Assembly (NCBI GenBank): GCA_033850885.1
Contig: JAWWPG010000021.1
Span: forward strand, 112,668-176,667
Direction: 5' to 3'
Source: JAWWPG01 sp033850885
GTDB lineage: Bacteria; Actinomycetota; Actinomycetes; Propionibacteriales; Nocardioidaceae
DNA length: 64,000 nt
Shown: in pieces, positions 53,301 to 59,854 of the stretch
How positions within the stretch are numbered: the first letter of the stretch is position 1
Layout of the letters: every line of letters begins with the position of its first letter
The notes under the pieces: generated by a model
The model's input: only the letters and a program-made list of their open reading frames with translations
Told to the model about the DNA's origin: nothing
The model's database searches: none
Made by a program: the position numbers and the translations under genes

Positions 53301-54118
53301 TTCAAGAACCCCTCGGCGTTCGCCCGGTCGACGTGGCGCAGGTCGAGCGGGACCAGCCGCCGAGCCGCATCGAGGACGTCGACCACGGGGGCATCCGCGC
53401 GGTCGGCGTAACGGACGTCGTTGCTGAGGACGAGCTGGCAGCCCGCCGCGGCGGCCACCCCCGCCATCCGGGCGGCGTGCGGACTCGAGCCCGGCCCGGC
53501 ACCTTCACGCCGGTGTGACATCACCTCGACGAGCAGGTTGGTGCGGTCGGTGACGTCGTACCAGTCGCGCAGCACCGCACGTGCCAGGTCGTCGCGACGC
53601 AGCGCCGCCGCCCAGCCGAGCTCCGAGCGTGCCCCGAGCATGACGAGCAGGTCATGGCCGGAGCCGGCAGCGGATGAGCTCAGCCCGGCCAGGTGGTCGG
53701 CGACGAGGTCCCGGGTGGTCACCGGCACCCCCCGCTCGCCCCGCAGGTGGGTGGCGGACACCAGCCGGCACAACGCCGCCCACCCGGCCTTGCTGCCGGC
53801 CAGCAGGGTGACCCGGGGGTTGACCTGGTCGTGGTCGATGTACTGTCCGCCGCGGACGGGCGTGCGCCTGCCCGCGGCGGGCGAGGTCGCGACGATGCCG
53901 GAGGGCTCGACCGCCAGGTCGACGCCGAGGATCGGGCGGATGCCGACCGCCTGGCAGGCCTTGGCGAACCTGACGGCGCCGTACACCCCGTCCCGGTCGG
54001 TGAGCGCGAGCGCGTCCATCTCCGCCTCGGCCGCCCGCTCCGCCAGCTGGCGTGGGTGGGAGGCGCCGTACCGCAGCGAGTAGCCGGACGCGACATGCAG
54101 GTGGACGAAGGGGTCCAT
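50381..54118 (-). CDS. dnaE2: DnaE2-type error-prone DNA polymerase III alpha subunit
   Basis: Second DnaE-type polymerase, 1245 residues from the ATG at 54118, which shares one base with the DUF6504 stop. The PHP domain opens FVHLHVASGYSLRYGASHP; compared with dnaE1 the second His of HxH is Ala, so the PHP metal site looks degenerate. The polymerase aspartates are in LPDIDVDVES (about 444) and LLKLDVLGIR. A helix-hairpin-helix and OB domain (GVKVATQTPPIRSGRRV) follow. DnaE2 proteins carry out SOS mutagenic bypass, normally with ImuA' and ImuB, neither of which is adjacent. A LexA-type box precedes the operon. Confidence 0.92.
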   Translation of the reverse strand: MDPFVHLHVASGYSLRYGASHPRQLAERAAEAEMDALALTDRDGVYGAVRFAKACQAVGIRPILGVDLAVEPSGIVATSPAAGRRTPVRGGQYIDHDQVNPRVTLLAGSKAGWAALCRLVSATHLRGERGVPVTTRDLVADHLAGLSSSAAGSGHDLLVMLGARSELGWAAALRRDDLARAVLRDWYDVTDRTNLLVEVMSHRREGAGPGSSPHAARMAGVAAAAGCQLVLSNDVRYADRADAPVVDVLDAARRLVPLDLRHVDRANAEGFLKTGKEMADIADEICRFAGLGEADAERLLAGTRAVADRCALDPRADLGLGEVHFPELDVAGLTGGGAGTSADAVLRARCEAGVGRRYGSGADLAAVHTRLHDELTVIGSLGYATYFLTVADVVDLVRDMGVRVAARGSGAGSLVNYLLGVSGVDPMRYGLLMERFLSPLRQALPDIDVDVESARRLEVYERILERYTGTRCACVSMMDTYRVRHAVRDVGAALGLPPGEIDQIAKAFPHIRARDARTAVRELPELRSMGLESTGLGDGRLDLLFRLVEKLDGLPRHIAVHPCGVLLSDATLLDRTPVEASFLGYPMSQFDKDDVEDLGLLKLDVLGIRMQSAMAHAVAEVARVDGIGIDIDDESQVPRDDPTTYALIQSTKTLGCFQIESPGQRELVGKFPLERFEDIIIDISLFRPGPVKSDMIVPFLRVRHGWSVAEYLHPDLRRVLEQTHGVVVFHEQVIEMIAIFAGCSLAEADEARRALGDREGQADVKTWFFPRALGCGYPLDIVRQVWAVLEAFASFGFCKAHAAAFALPTFQSAWLKAHHPAAFLAGVLTHDPGMYPKRLILDDARHFGIAVLPLDVNVSDDVYRVERLDTTTYGIRLALAEVKGISAAEVARIVAARPFHSLTDLWQRARVSRPVVERLVLTGAFDALYGIGSAVPVRRRGTVTRRDLLLQVAELDRWTRATDRAVRAVSSRSAPARQVKPLPAGQGSGNVTGWADSGGGAEDPRLLAAAQSQGPLPVQPVTAVQLTLDLDDVPALAEPSGLPEMSGAERVRAELEVLGLDVSHHAVDFYAPMLRELEITWSRDLLKRRNRSELLVAGVKVATQTPPIRSGRRVIFLTLDDGTGPVDATFFEDVQGPYAATVFHSWLLVVRGELRRTGPRGVSLRATGCWELPDLYAGWQRAGMAGVREILDVVPVGFDAPQPQRVLVHPSGFRQSPYADLKPAGIDTKTAPRKLWHSSPGSAGG

Positions 54119-54408
54119 CAGTCGATGCTGCAGACGAGCAGCCAGCACCCGTCGCCCCAGTCGAAGGCCAGGTCGAAGACGCCCGCGGTGCCGACCGTCC
54201 TGCCCCGGCCCGCCTCGACCCGCCAGACCTCGCGCTCGGCCAACAGGTCCGTTGCCGCCTCCTGCTCCCACCAGGCGCCCGTCCTCACCCAGTGCGCGAT
54301 GATCTCCCGGACCACCCACAGCTTCCCGCGCCAGACGAACTGCTCGGGTGCGTCGAGACCCGTGACCAGGCCTCGGCGTACCTCGATGGGATCGCCGTAC
54401 TGGCGCAT
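54118..54408 (-). CDS. DUF6504 family protein
   Basis: A 96-residue protein beginning MRQYGDPIEVRRGL, with the aromatic-rich core PEQFVWRGKLWVVREIIAHW and FDLAFDWGDGCWLLV at the end. The family is small and occurs beside DnaE2/ImuB-type genes in actinobacteria; no function is known. It is the first gene after the SOS box and is coupled to dnaE2 (TGATG). I chose the ATG at 54408, as sequence upstream is intergenic. Confidence 0.82.
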   Translation of the reverse strand: MRQYGDPIEVRRGLVTGLDAPEQFVWRGKLWVVREIIAHWVRTGAWWEQEAATDLLAEREVWRVEAGRGRTVGTAGVFDLAFDWGDGCWLLVCSID

Positions 54409-54471
54409 CGCAACCACCTTCCGTGGCCGGGGACACCGATGGTCGGTGTGGAGCGGGCCGCGACCCTCCGC

Positions 54472-54489
54472 TTCGAACACATGTTCGAA
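54472..54489. promoter_or_regulatory. LexA binding site (SOS box)
   Basis: TTCGAACACATGTTCGAA: two 7-base arms in perfect inverted repeat around four bases, including the actinobacterial LexA consensus TCGAAC-N4-GTTCGA. It lies 64 bases before the DUF6504 start, so the DUF6504-dnaE2 operon should be DNA-damage inducible. Confidence 0.88.
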
Positions 54490-54534
54490 CGTACTGCCTA
54501 GTAAACCCCGTCCCGGCTCCCCCGTCAACCCCGC

Positions 54535-54600
54535 GTCGAGCCGTCGCAAACTTGCCGTCGAGCCGTCGCAAACTTGCCGTCGAGCCGTCGCAAAGTTGAG
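54535..54600. repeat. three tandem copies of a 22-base repeat
   Basis: Units at 54535-54556, 54557-54578 and 54579-54600. The first two are identical and start GTCGAGCCGTCGCAAACTTG; the third changes at its end (AAAGTTGAG in place of AAACTTGCC). Each of the first two units holds the small dyad GCAA-AC-TTGC. The array lies 46 bases upstream of the SOS box and 190 bases before the next plus-strand gene. Confidence 0.85.
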
Positions 54601-54789
54601 GTCGCTGGCACGCTGGGCGGGCCGCGTCTGGACCGGGTAAACGCGGAGTTCGTCCGCGCCCACATCGGGCAGGCCATCGGCGGCGGCGCCTGACTGGCTG
54701 CCGCGGCGGTAGCCGCATGGCAACATGGAAGCTGGTCTCGAGACGACAGGCCCTCACCGCGGGCGCACCCCGACGACGGAGCAGACCCC

Positions 54790-55332
54790 TTGGACAGACA
54801 CGAGTCGAGCTGGCAACGACAGCTGGTCATCGGTCTGTCGGCTCTGCTGGCCATCGCCGTCCTCGTCGGGGGCATCCTGGGGGTCATCGCGCTGAAGGCG
54901 GCCGACTACGCCGGCATCGGCAACAGCGTCCACCTCGGCTCCACGCCGGACGTGATCCTCCCGACCACGGGTGACGCGAGCACGACCCCGAGCAACACCG
55001 CGCCGTCCACCACCACCAAGACGTCCCCCACCAGGACCACCCGGCGCCGCCCGCCGAGACGGCTGATCACCCTCGCGGTGAGCCCCAAGCATGCGGGCAG
55101 CTACCAGAGGGTCAACCTGACCGGCACCTATCCGGGCCATGACGGCGCGTCGTTGCAGGTCCAGCGCAGCCTCGGCCAGGGGCCGTGGGCCGACTTCCCG
55201 ACCGGTGCCTCCGTCAGCGGGGGGACGTTCGCCACCTTCATCGAGACGGGGATGGTGGGCATCAACCACTTCCGAATGCTCGACAAGGCCACCGGCAAGA
55301 CCTCCAACACCGTCGCGGTGAGGATCGGCTGA
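54790..55332 (+). CDS. membrane-anchored protein of unknown function
   Basis: A 180-residue protein from a TTG start. A short polar N-terminus is followed by one membrane helix (about 12-35), a Thr/Ser/Pro linker (about 60-95, with TTTKTSPTRTTRRR) and a beta-rich extracytoplasmic domain of about 80 residues (ITLAVSPKHAGSYQRVNLTG). The domain looks like an immunoglobulin-type or bacterial surface fold, but I cannot name a family. It ends eight bases before the oxidoreductase gene. Confidence 0.68.
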   Translation: MDRHESSWQRQLVIGLSALLAIAVLVGGILGVIALKAADYAGIGNSVHLGSTPDVILPTTGDASTTPSNTAPSTTTKTSPTRTTRRRPPRRLITLAVSPKHAGSYQRVNLTGTYPGHDGASLQVQRSLGQGPWADFPTGASVSGGTFATFIETGMVGINHFRMLDKATGKTSNTVAVRIG

Positions 55333-55340
55333 CGCGCGGA

Positions 55341-56660
55341 GTGGCTCGTGTCGTCGTGGTCGGGGCCGGGCTGGGCGGGCTCGCCACCGCCGCCAGGCTC
55401 GCCAAGCTGGGCCACCACGTCACGGTGTGCGAGCGCGGCAGCGAACCCGGAGGACTACTCCGGCGGGTCCGACACGAGGGGTTCGGGTGGGATGCCACCC
55501 CGTTCGCTGTTACCCTGCCCGCGGTGCTGCGCGACCTGTTCCGCAAGTCCGGACGCCCCCTGGAGAGGTACGTCGACCTGCAGCTCAGCACCCCGGCCCG
55601 CCGGCACGTCTTCCCGGACGGCATCGTCCTCGACCTGCCGACCGGGTCACGCGGCGCCCAGCTCGACGCGGTGCGGGACGCGCTCGGAGCCAAGGCGGCC
55701 GGCGAGTGGACGAGCTTCGTGGACGAGCAGGCCGACCTGTGGGAGCTCCTGCGTTCGAACGTGCTCGACGTGCCGGCCGGAGCTGCACAGCTCGGTGAGC
55801 GTCGGACCGCGCGGGCGCTCCGGACTCGGCAGCGGCTGGGCCGGGTGTTGGGCAAGGCGCTCGCCGATGAGCGTCTGCGGCTGCTGGCGTCGTACCCGGT
55901 CCACAACGCCGGTGGAAGTCCCGCTCACGAGCCGGCGCTTCGTGCCGTCGAAGCGTACGTCGAGCGCACGTTCGGTGTCTGGCGGTCGCCGAACGGCTCC
56001 TCCGACCTCACCCAGGCGCTGCTGGTCCGGATGGGCGAGCGGTCGGTCGACATGATGTTCGACACGACCGTCGCGGCCCTGCGCGTCACCGGCGACCGGG
56101 TCACCGGAGCCGTGCTCGCCGACGGCCGGATCTTGGCCTCCGATCTGCTCGTGACCGCAGTCCCGCCAGCGCAGGTGTTCGGCGGTCTCCTCGACCACGC
56201 GGTCGCCCCGGACGCGGCTCCCCTGTTCGCCCCCTCGGACCAGGCGTTGCCCCGCTCGGTCACCTACCTCGGTCTGACCGGGGAACTTCCCGCGCTGCCG
56301 GTGGAAGTGGTCCTGCACGGCGACCCCCTGCTCGTGCTGTCGACTGGCGCAGGCTGGAGCGGGTCGGGCCCACATGCGTGGTCCCTCACGACCATCGGAG
56401 CCGCCCGCGACGAAGTGCTCGACATCCTCGCGGAGCGCGGCATCGACCTTCGCGGCGCGGTCACGGCCCGAGTCGACTCCACCGCCCTGCCGGCGTACCC
56501 GCTCGGGTGGAGGGATGCACGTACGGCCGTGCGACGCGCCCGGCTGGCAAACCCGCTGCCCGGGCTGCACTGTCTCGGCACCGGGCTGGTGCTGGGGAGC
56601 TCCGTCCCGTACGTCGCCTGGCAGGCCGCCCACGTGGGGACGCTCGCCGGCTTGGTCTGA
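55341..56660 (+). CDS. FAD-dependent phytoene-desaturase-like oxidoreductase
   Basis: A 439-residue flavoprotein. The dinucleotide-binding motif is VVVVGAGLGGLATAARLAKL, followed by ERGSEPGGLLRRV as in CrtI-type amine oxidase-fold enzymes. The C-terminal FAD motif appears as LPGLHCLGTGLVLGSSVPY. Family members include carotenoid desaturases and all-trans-retinol saturases. A polyprenyl synthase gene lies 1 kb away but no phytoene synthase is in the window, so the substrate is open. The GTG start is inferred from the motif position. Confidence 0.85.
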   Translation: MARVVVVGAGLGGLATAARLAKLGHHVTVCERGSEPGGLLRRVRHEGFGWDATPFAVTLPAVLRDLFRKSGRPLERYVDLQLSTPARRHVFPDGIVLDLPTGSRGAQLDAVRDALGAKAAGEWTSFVDEQADLWELLRSNVLDVPAGAAQLGERRTARALRTRQRLGRVLGKALADERLRLLASYPVHNAGGSPAHEPALRAVEAYVERTFGVWRSPNGSSDLTQALLVRMGERSVDMMFDTTVAALRVTGDRVTGAVLADGRILASDLLVTAVPPAQVFGGLLDHAVAPDAAPLFAPSDQALPRSVTYLGLTGELPALPVEVVLHGDPLLVLSTGAGWSGSGPHAWSLTTIGAARDEVLDILAERGIDLRGAVTARVDSTALPAYPLGWRDARTAVRRARLANPLPGLHCLGTGLVLGSSVPYVAWQAAHVGTLAGLV

Positions 56661-56725
56661 GCCCTCGGCCGCAGGTCTCCGACCCAACCGTCCCACGATG
56701 CCGGCCGACGCCCGCGTTCGCCTGC

Positions 56726-57634
56726 TCAGATGGCGACGGACAGACTGTCGAAGATCTCGCGGGTGGCCGTCGAGCGGTTGAGCGTGTAGAAGTGCAGCCC
56801 TGGCGCTCCGGCACCGAGCAGCGCCCGGCAGAGCTCCGACGCCAGCTCGATCCCCCTGGCCCGCACCCGGGACGTGTCGCCCAGCTCGGACAGCTCCTGG
56901 ACGATCGGGGCCGGAACGGCGATCTGAGAGAGCTCGGCGAACCGGACGATCTGCGAGAGGTTCGTGATCGGCATGATGCCCGGGATCACGGGGATGTCAC
57001 ACCCGAGGGCGCGAACCCGAGCCACCAGGTCCACGTAGTGCCCTGGCTCGAAGAAGAGCTGCGTGATCGCGAAGTCCGCACCAGCCCGCGCCTTCGCCAC
57101 CAGGGCTGCCGCATCGGCGTCGAGGCTCGGCGCCTCGGGGTGTCCCTGCGGGAACGCCGCGACGCCGACACAGAAGTCACCGCTGGCGCGCACCAGCGCG
57201 ACAAGCTCGACCGCGTGGTCGAGGCCGTCCGGGTGGCGGGTCCACTGACCGCCCAGGCCCCCGGGCGGGTCCCCGCGCAGTGCCAGCACGTTGCGTACTC
57301 CCGCGTCGGCGTACCTGCCGACGACCGCGCGCAGCTCGTCTCGCGAGTGTCCGACACACGTCAGGTGGCCCACCGGAGTGAGCGTCGTCTCGCTGGCGAT
57401 GCGCTGGGTCACCCGGACGGTACGGTCGCGGGTCGAGCCGCCGGCACCGTAGGTGACCGACACGAAGCTCGGTCGCAGGGGTTCGAGCTCGCGGATCGCC
57501 TGCCACAGGCGGGTCTCCCCCTCCGCGTCCTTCGGGGGGAAGAACTCGAACGAGAAGCACAGCCGCCCGGTCCCGAGCACGTCGCGTACGACGCGGGCGC
57601 TCGCACCCAGCCGCGACGGGGGTTCATGGGCCAT
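56726..57634 (-). CDS. metF: methylenetetrahydrofolate reductase
   Basis: Flavoenzyme reducing 5,10-methylene-THF to 5-methyl-THF for methionine synthesis. It has 302 residues and a TIM-barrel. It starts after a short tail with CFSFEFFPPKDAEGE, then SVTYGAGGSTRDRT, GHLTCVGHSRDEL and FAITQLFFEPGHYVD, which include the conserved catalytic Glu and flavin-binding segments. The ATG at 57634 lies six bases after a minus-strand TACGCT, a leaderless layout. It is convergent with the oxidoreductase gene and divergent from the polyprenyl synthase gene. Confidence 0.94.
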   Translation of the reverse strand: MAHEPPSRLGASARVVRDVLGTGRLCFSFEFFPPKDAEGETRLWQAIRELEPLRPSFVSVTYGAGGSTRDRTVRVTQRIASETTLTPVGHLTCVGHSRDELRAVVGRYADAGVRNVLALRGDPPGGLGGQWTRHPDGLDHAVELVALVRASGDFCVGVAAFPQGHPEAPSLDADAAALVAKARAGADFAITQLFFEPGHYVDLVARVRALGCDIPVIPGIMPITNLSQIVRFAELSQIAVPAPIVQELSELGDTSRVRARGIELASELCRALLGAGAPGLHFYTLNRSTATREIFDSLSVAI

Positions 57635-57640
57635 TCGCAC

Positions 57641-57646
57641 AGCGTA
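57641..57646 (-). promoter_or_regulatory. leaderless-type -10 box of metF
   Basis: Minus-strand TACGCT, six bases before the ATG at 57634, with no ribosome site between. Confidence 0.45.
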
Positions 57647-57712
57647 GGCACGCTCGGCGAGGATGTGGAGCACCTCAACCGGCCGCGTCCACATGCCGGC
57701 ACGCTCGGTCGC

Positions 57713-57718
57713 TAGGCT
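57713..57718 (+). promoter_or_regulatory. leaderless-type -10 box of the polyprenyl synthase gene
   Basis: TAGGCT, seven bases before the GTG at 57726, with no ribosome site between. Confidence 0.45.
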
Positions 57719-57725
57719 CGAGAGC

Positions 57726-58835
57726 GTGCCGGAAACCCCCGTGGGCGAAGCAATCGGGCCGAGCTGGCAGGATCCGGTGCCGGCGACCTTCAGAGCCGTC
57801 ATCGCGGAAATCCTGGAGTCGTTCATCGCGCGGCAGCGGGCCGCCCTTGCCCCCCTCGGCCCCGATCTCGACCCGCTGCTCGACGCCGCCCAACGCGCGG
57901 TGGAAGGAGGCAAGCGGCTGCGCCCGGCCTTCGCCTACTGGGGCTGGCGGTCCGCGGGTGGCTCGGCGTCGAAGACGACATCGCTCATGCGCGCAGCCGC
58001 CGCCATCGAGCTCGTGCATGCGAGTGCCCTCATTCACGACGACGTCATGGACTCGTCCGCCATCCGCCGCGGAGCACCGGCGGCGCATACCGCGTTCACC
58101 GCCCTGCGGCTCGACGACGCGACCGCTGCGAAGGCTGAGACATTCGGGACCAACGCCGCCATCCTGCTCGGCGACATGTTGCTCGCCTGGTCGGACGAGC
58201 TGCTCGGCGACTCGGGTTTCAAGCCGAAGGCGATCCGACGTGGGCGGATCTACTTCGACAGGCTGCGGACCGAGGTCAGCGCGGGGCAGTACCTCGACGT
58301 CCTCGCCCAGACCAGGCCGCGCAGTACCGGCCCGGACGCGATGCGCGTGCTGCGCTACAAGTCCGCCAAGTACACCGTCGAGCGACCCCTCCAGCTAGGT
58401 GCCGCCCTCGGGAAGGCGAGCCCCCAGCTGTTGGCGGCCCTGTCGTCGTACGGCGTCCCCCTCGGCGAGGCGTTCCAGCTACGCGACGACATCCTCGGCG
58501 TCTTCGGGGAGGCGACGGTGACCGGCAAGCCCAGCGGAGACGATATCCGCGAGGGCAAGCGCACTCTGCTGGTGGCCCGGGCCTTCGACAGGGCGGATGC
58601 ACGGCAACGCGCCACCCTGGAGGCCTCGTTCGGCAACCCACGGGTCGGTGTGGGTGGCGTCGCCGCCGTGCAGGAGGTCCTCCGGGAGACTGGCGCTCTC
58701 GGCGCGGTCGAGACAGTGATCAGCGAGCTGACGTCGGCCGCACTGTCGGCGCTCGCGCACGCGCCCATCGACGACGCGGAGGCGGTCAAAGCGCTCCGCA
58801 CACTGGGCGACCGGGCGACCCGGCGATCGGTCTGA
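57726..58835 (+). CDS. polyprenyl diphosphate synthase
   Basis: Trans-isoprenyl diphosphate synthase of 369 residues. The first aspartate-rich motif is LIHDDVMD (Asp105, Asp106, Asp109) and the second is LRDDILGVFGE (Asp254, Asp255). GGKRLRPAFAYWGW is the substrate-binding block. Chain length cannot be told; geranylgeranyl or a longer menaquinone side chain is likely. M. tuberculosis has a comparable gene (idsA2) near its metF-like gene and pknL. The GTG start fits the leaderless -10 box. Confidence 0.92.
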   Translation: MPETPVGEAIGPSWQDPVPATFRAVIAEILESFIARQRAALAPLGPDLDPLLDAAQRAVEGGKRLRPAFAYWGWRSAGGSASKTTSLMRAAAAIELVHASALIHDDVMDSSAIRRGAPAAHTAFTALRLDDATAAKAETFGTNAAILLGDMLLAWSDELLGDSGFKPKAIRRGRIYFDRLRTEVSAGQYLDVLAQTRPRSTGPDAMRVLRYKSAKYTVERPLQLGAALGKASPQLLAALSSYGVPLGEAFQLRDDILGVFGEATVTGKPSGDDIREGKRTLLVARAFDRADARQRATLEASFGNPRVGVGGVAAVQEVLRETGALGAVETVISELTSAALSALAHAPIDDAEAVKALRTLGDRATRRSV

Positions 58836-58844
58836 CCGATCGCC
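58822..58844. terminator. bidirectional palindrome at convergent gene ends
   Basis: GGCGATCGGTC (58822-58832) and GACCGATCGCC (58834-58844) are perfect complements around one base; the centre covers the TGA stop of the polyprenyl synthase. It lies between converging genes and could terminate both ways. Confidence 0.55.
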
Positions 58845-58871
58845 CGCCGACCGGACGCAGCGCCGCGCCCC

Positions 58872-59315
58872 TCAGGGAGTGCGCGGGTCGAGCTCGGGGA
58901 GGTCGGTCTGGGGTCCCTGACCCTTGAGGAGCACGGCGAACGTGCCTGCCCGCTCGGTGTCCACCCGGGCTGCGAACACATCGACGGCGACGTCGAAGGC
59001 ATGCCGGTCGGCGCGGGCGAAGGGCGCCCAGCCGTCCCAGAGGACCACGACTCCCGATGCGTCGCCGGGGGTCACGTCGTTCAGCGAGTCGCCGAGCCCG
59101 TCGAAGCTGTGCTCGTCGTCCGCATCGATCCCGAAGGTGCGCTTGCATTCGTGCAGGAACTCGTCCTTGCCCTCGACCAACCAGGTGTCGAGGCCGAGGT
59201 AACGCCAGCCGGCCCGCTCGGCTGCGTGCTCGACGACCCCGGCGTCCGCGGCCGACGCCCAGTGGTACACCCCCGGGGGTGTGTGACCTGCCAACAGCCG
59301 CGCCAAGCCACTCAT
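58872..59315 (-). CDS. barstar-like (barnase inhibitor) protein
   Basis: A 147-residue protein whose C-terminal two-thirds look like barstar: VEGKDEFLHECKRTFGID then SFDGLGDSLNDV, matching the family pattern of an acidic helix followed by N/D-DSLND, and VVVLWDGWAPFA. Barstar blocks the ribonuclease barnase. No barnase-like gene is near, so it is an orphan; actinobacteria often carry such copies. The call is by pattern, and the acidic composition agrees. Confidence 0.72.
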   Translation of the reverse strand: MSGLARLLAGHTPPGVYHWASAADAGVVEHAAERAGWRYLGLDTWLVEGKDEFLHECKRTFGIDADDEHSFDGLGDSLNDVTPGDASGVVVLWDGWAPFARADRHAFDVAVDVFAARVDTERAGTFAVLLKGQGPQTDLPELDPRTP

Positions 59316-59414
59316 GGCGTCACCCTCTCACCCTCATCCCGCACCCCCGCACGTCAGTCGGAGCTGACGTCTCGGGCCGATCGTAGACCTCGCGCTTGAG
59401 CCGTTCCACGCCGC

Positions 59415-59768
59415 TCAGATGACCACCTGGGCACGACGACGTACCTCACGTCCACGGTTCTCCCGGAGCGCGTCGATGGGACGGCCGGGTAGCGACTCCT
59501 CCGGGCTGAAGAGCCAGTCGATCGACTCCTCGTCGGTGAGCCCGTGGTCCGCCAACAGGGTCAGGGTGCCGGCCAGCCCCTTCACGACGGCGCCACCGAC
59601 GATGAACGCGGCCGGGATCCTCGGCTCACGAGCGCCCTCCTGCCGTGCCATCGCGAGCTCGTGGTCGCGCACCATCTGACGTACCTTGGCCGGGCTCACA
59701 CCGAGGGCAGCCGCGGCCTCCGGCAGCGTCAGCCAGGAGTCGGCGGACTGGTCGAGCTCTTCGGTCAC
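59415..59768 (-). CDS. Rv2175c-type DNA-binding protein
   Basis: A 117-residue winged-helix-like protein. The N-terminal helix-turn-helix is WLTLPEAAAALGVSPAKVRQ and the C-terminal domain includes FSPEESLPGRPIDALRENRG. The M. tuberculosis counterpart Rv2175c binds DNA and is a substrate of the neighbouring kinase PknL. Here the gene is divergent from the kinase gene with 86 bases between, the same pairing. Thr2, Ser8 and Ser11 are N-terminal candidates for phosphorylation. Confidence 0.87.
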   Translation of the reverse strand: MTEELDQSADSWLTLPEAAAALGVSPAKVRQMVRDHELAMARQEGAREPRIPAAFIVGGAVVKGLAGTLTLLADHGLTDEESIDWLFSPEESLPGRPIDALRENRGREVRRRAQVVI

Positions 59769-59841
59769 CCGGACAGCCTGCCACGACCAGGGGACGCCCG
59801 AAAGCGCGGCGCGGTTGCCCGTGACCCGGGACCTCGATACG

Positions 59842-59847
59842 TAAACT
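59842..59847 (+). promoter_or_regulatory. leaderless-type -10 box of the kinase gene
   Basis: TAAACT, seven bases before the GTG at 59855, with no ribosome site. Confidence 0.5.
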
Positions 59848-59854
59848 CAGCATC

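Larger units (their letters stand above)
54409..54789. promoter_or_regulatory. divergent intergenic region with SOS box and tandem repeats
   Basis: 381 bases without a convincing gene, between DUF6504 (minus) and the membrane-anchored protein (plus). It contains the LexA box and the 22-base tandem array. From 54601 to 54789 I see no clear motif apart from GACGGAG ahead of the TTG at 54790. Confidence 0.6.

Noticed and set aside
54409..54757. N-terminal extension of DUF6504 or dnaE2 frames into the tandem repeat region
   Set aside because: The frames read through the 22-base repeats and the SOS box, which must lie upstream of the gene; the ATG at 54408 matches the family start.
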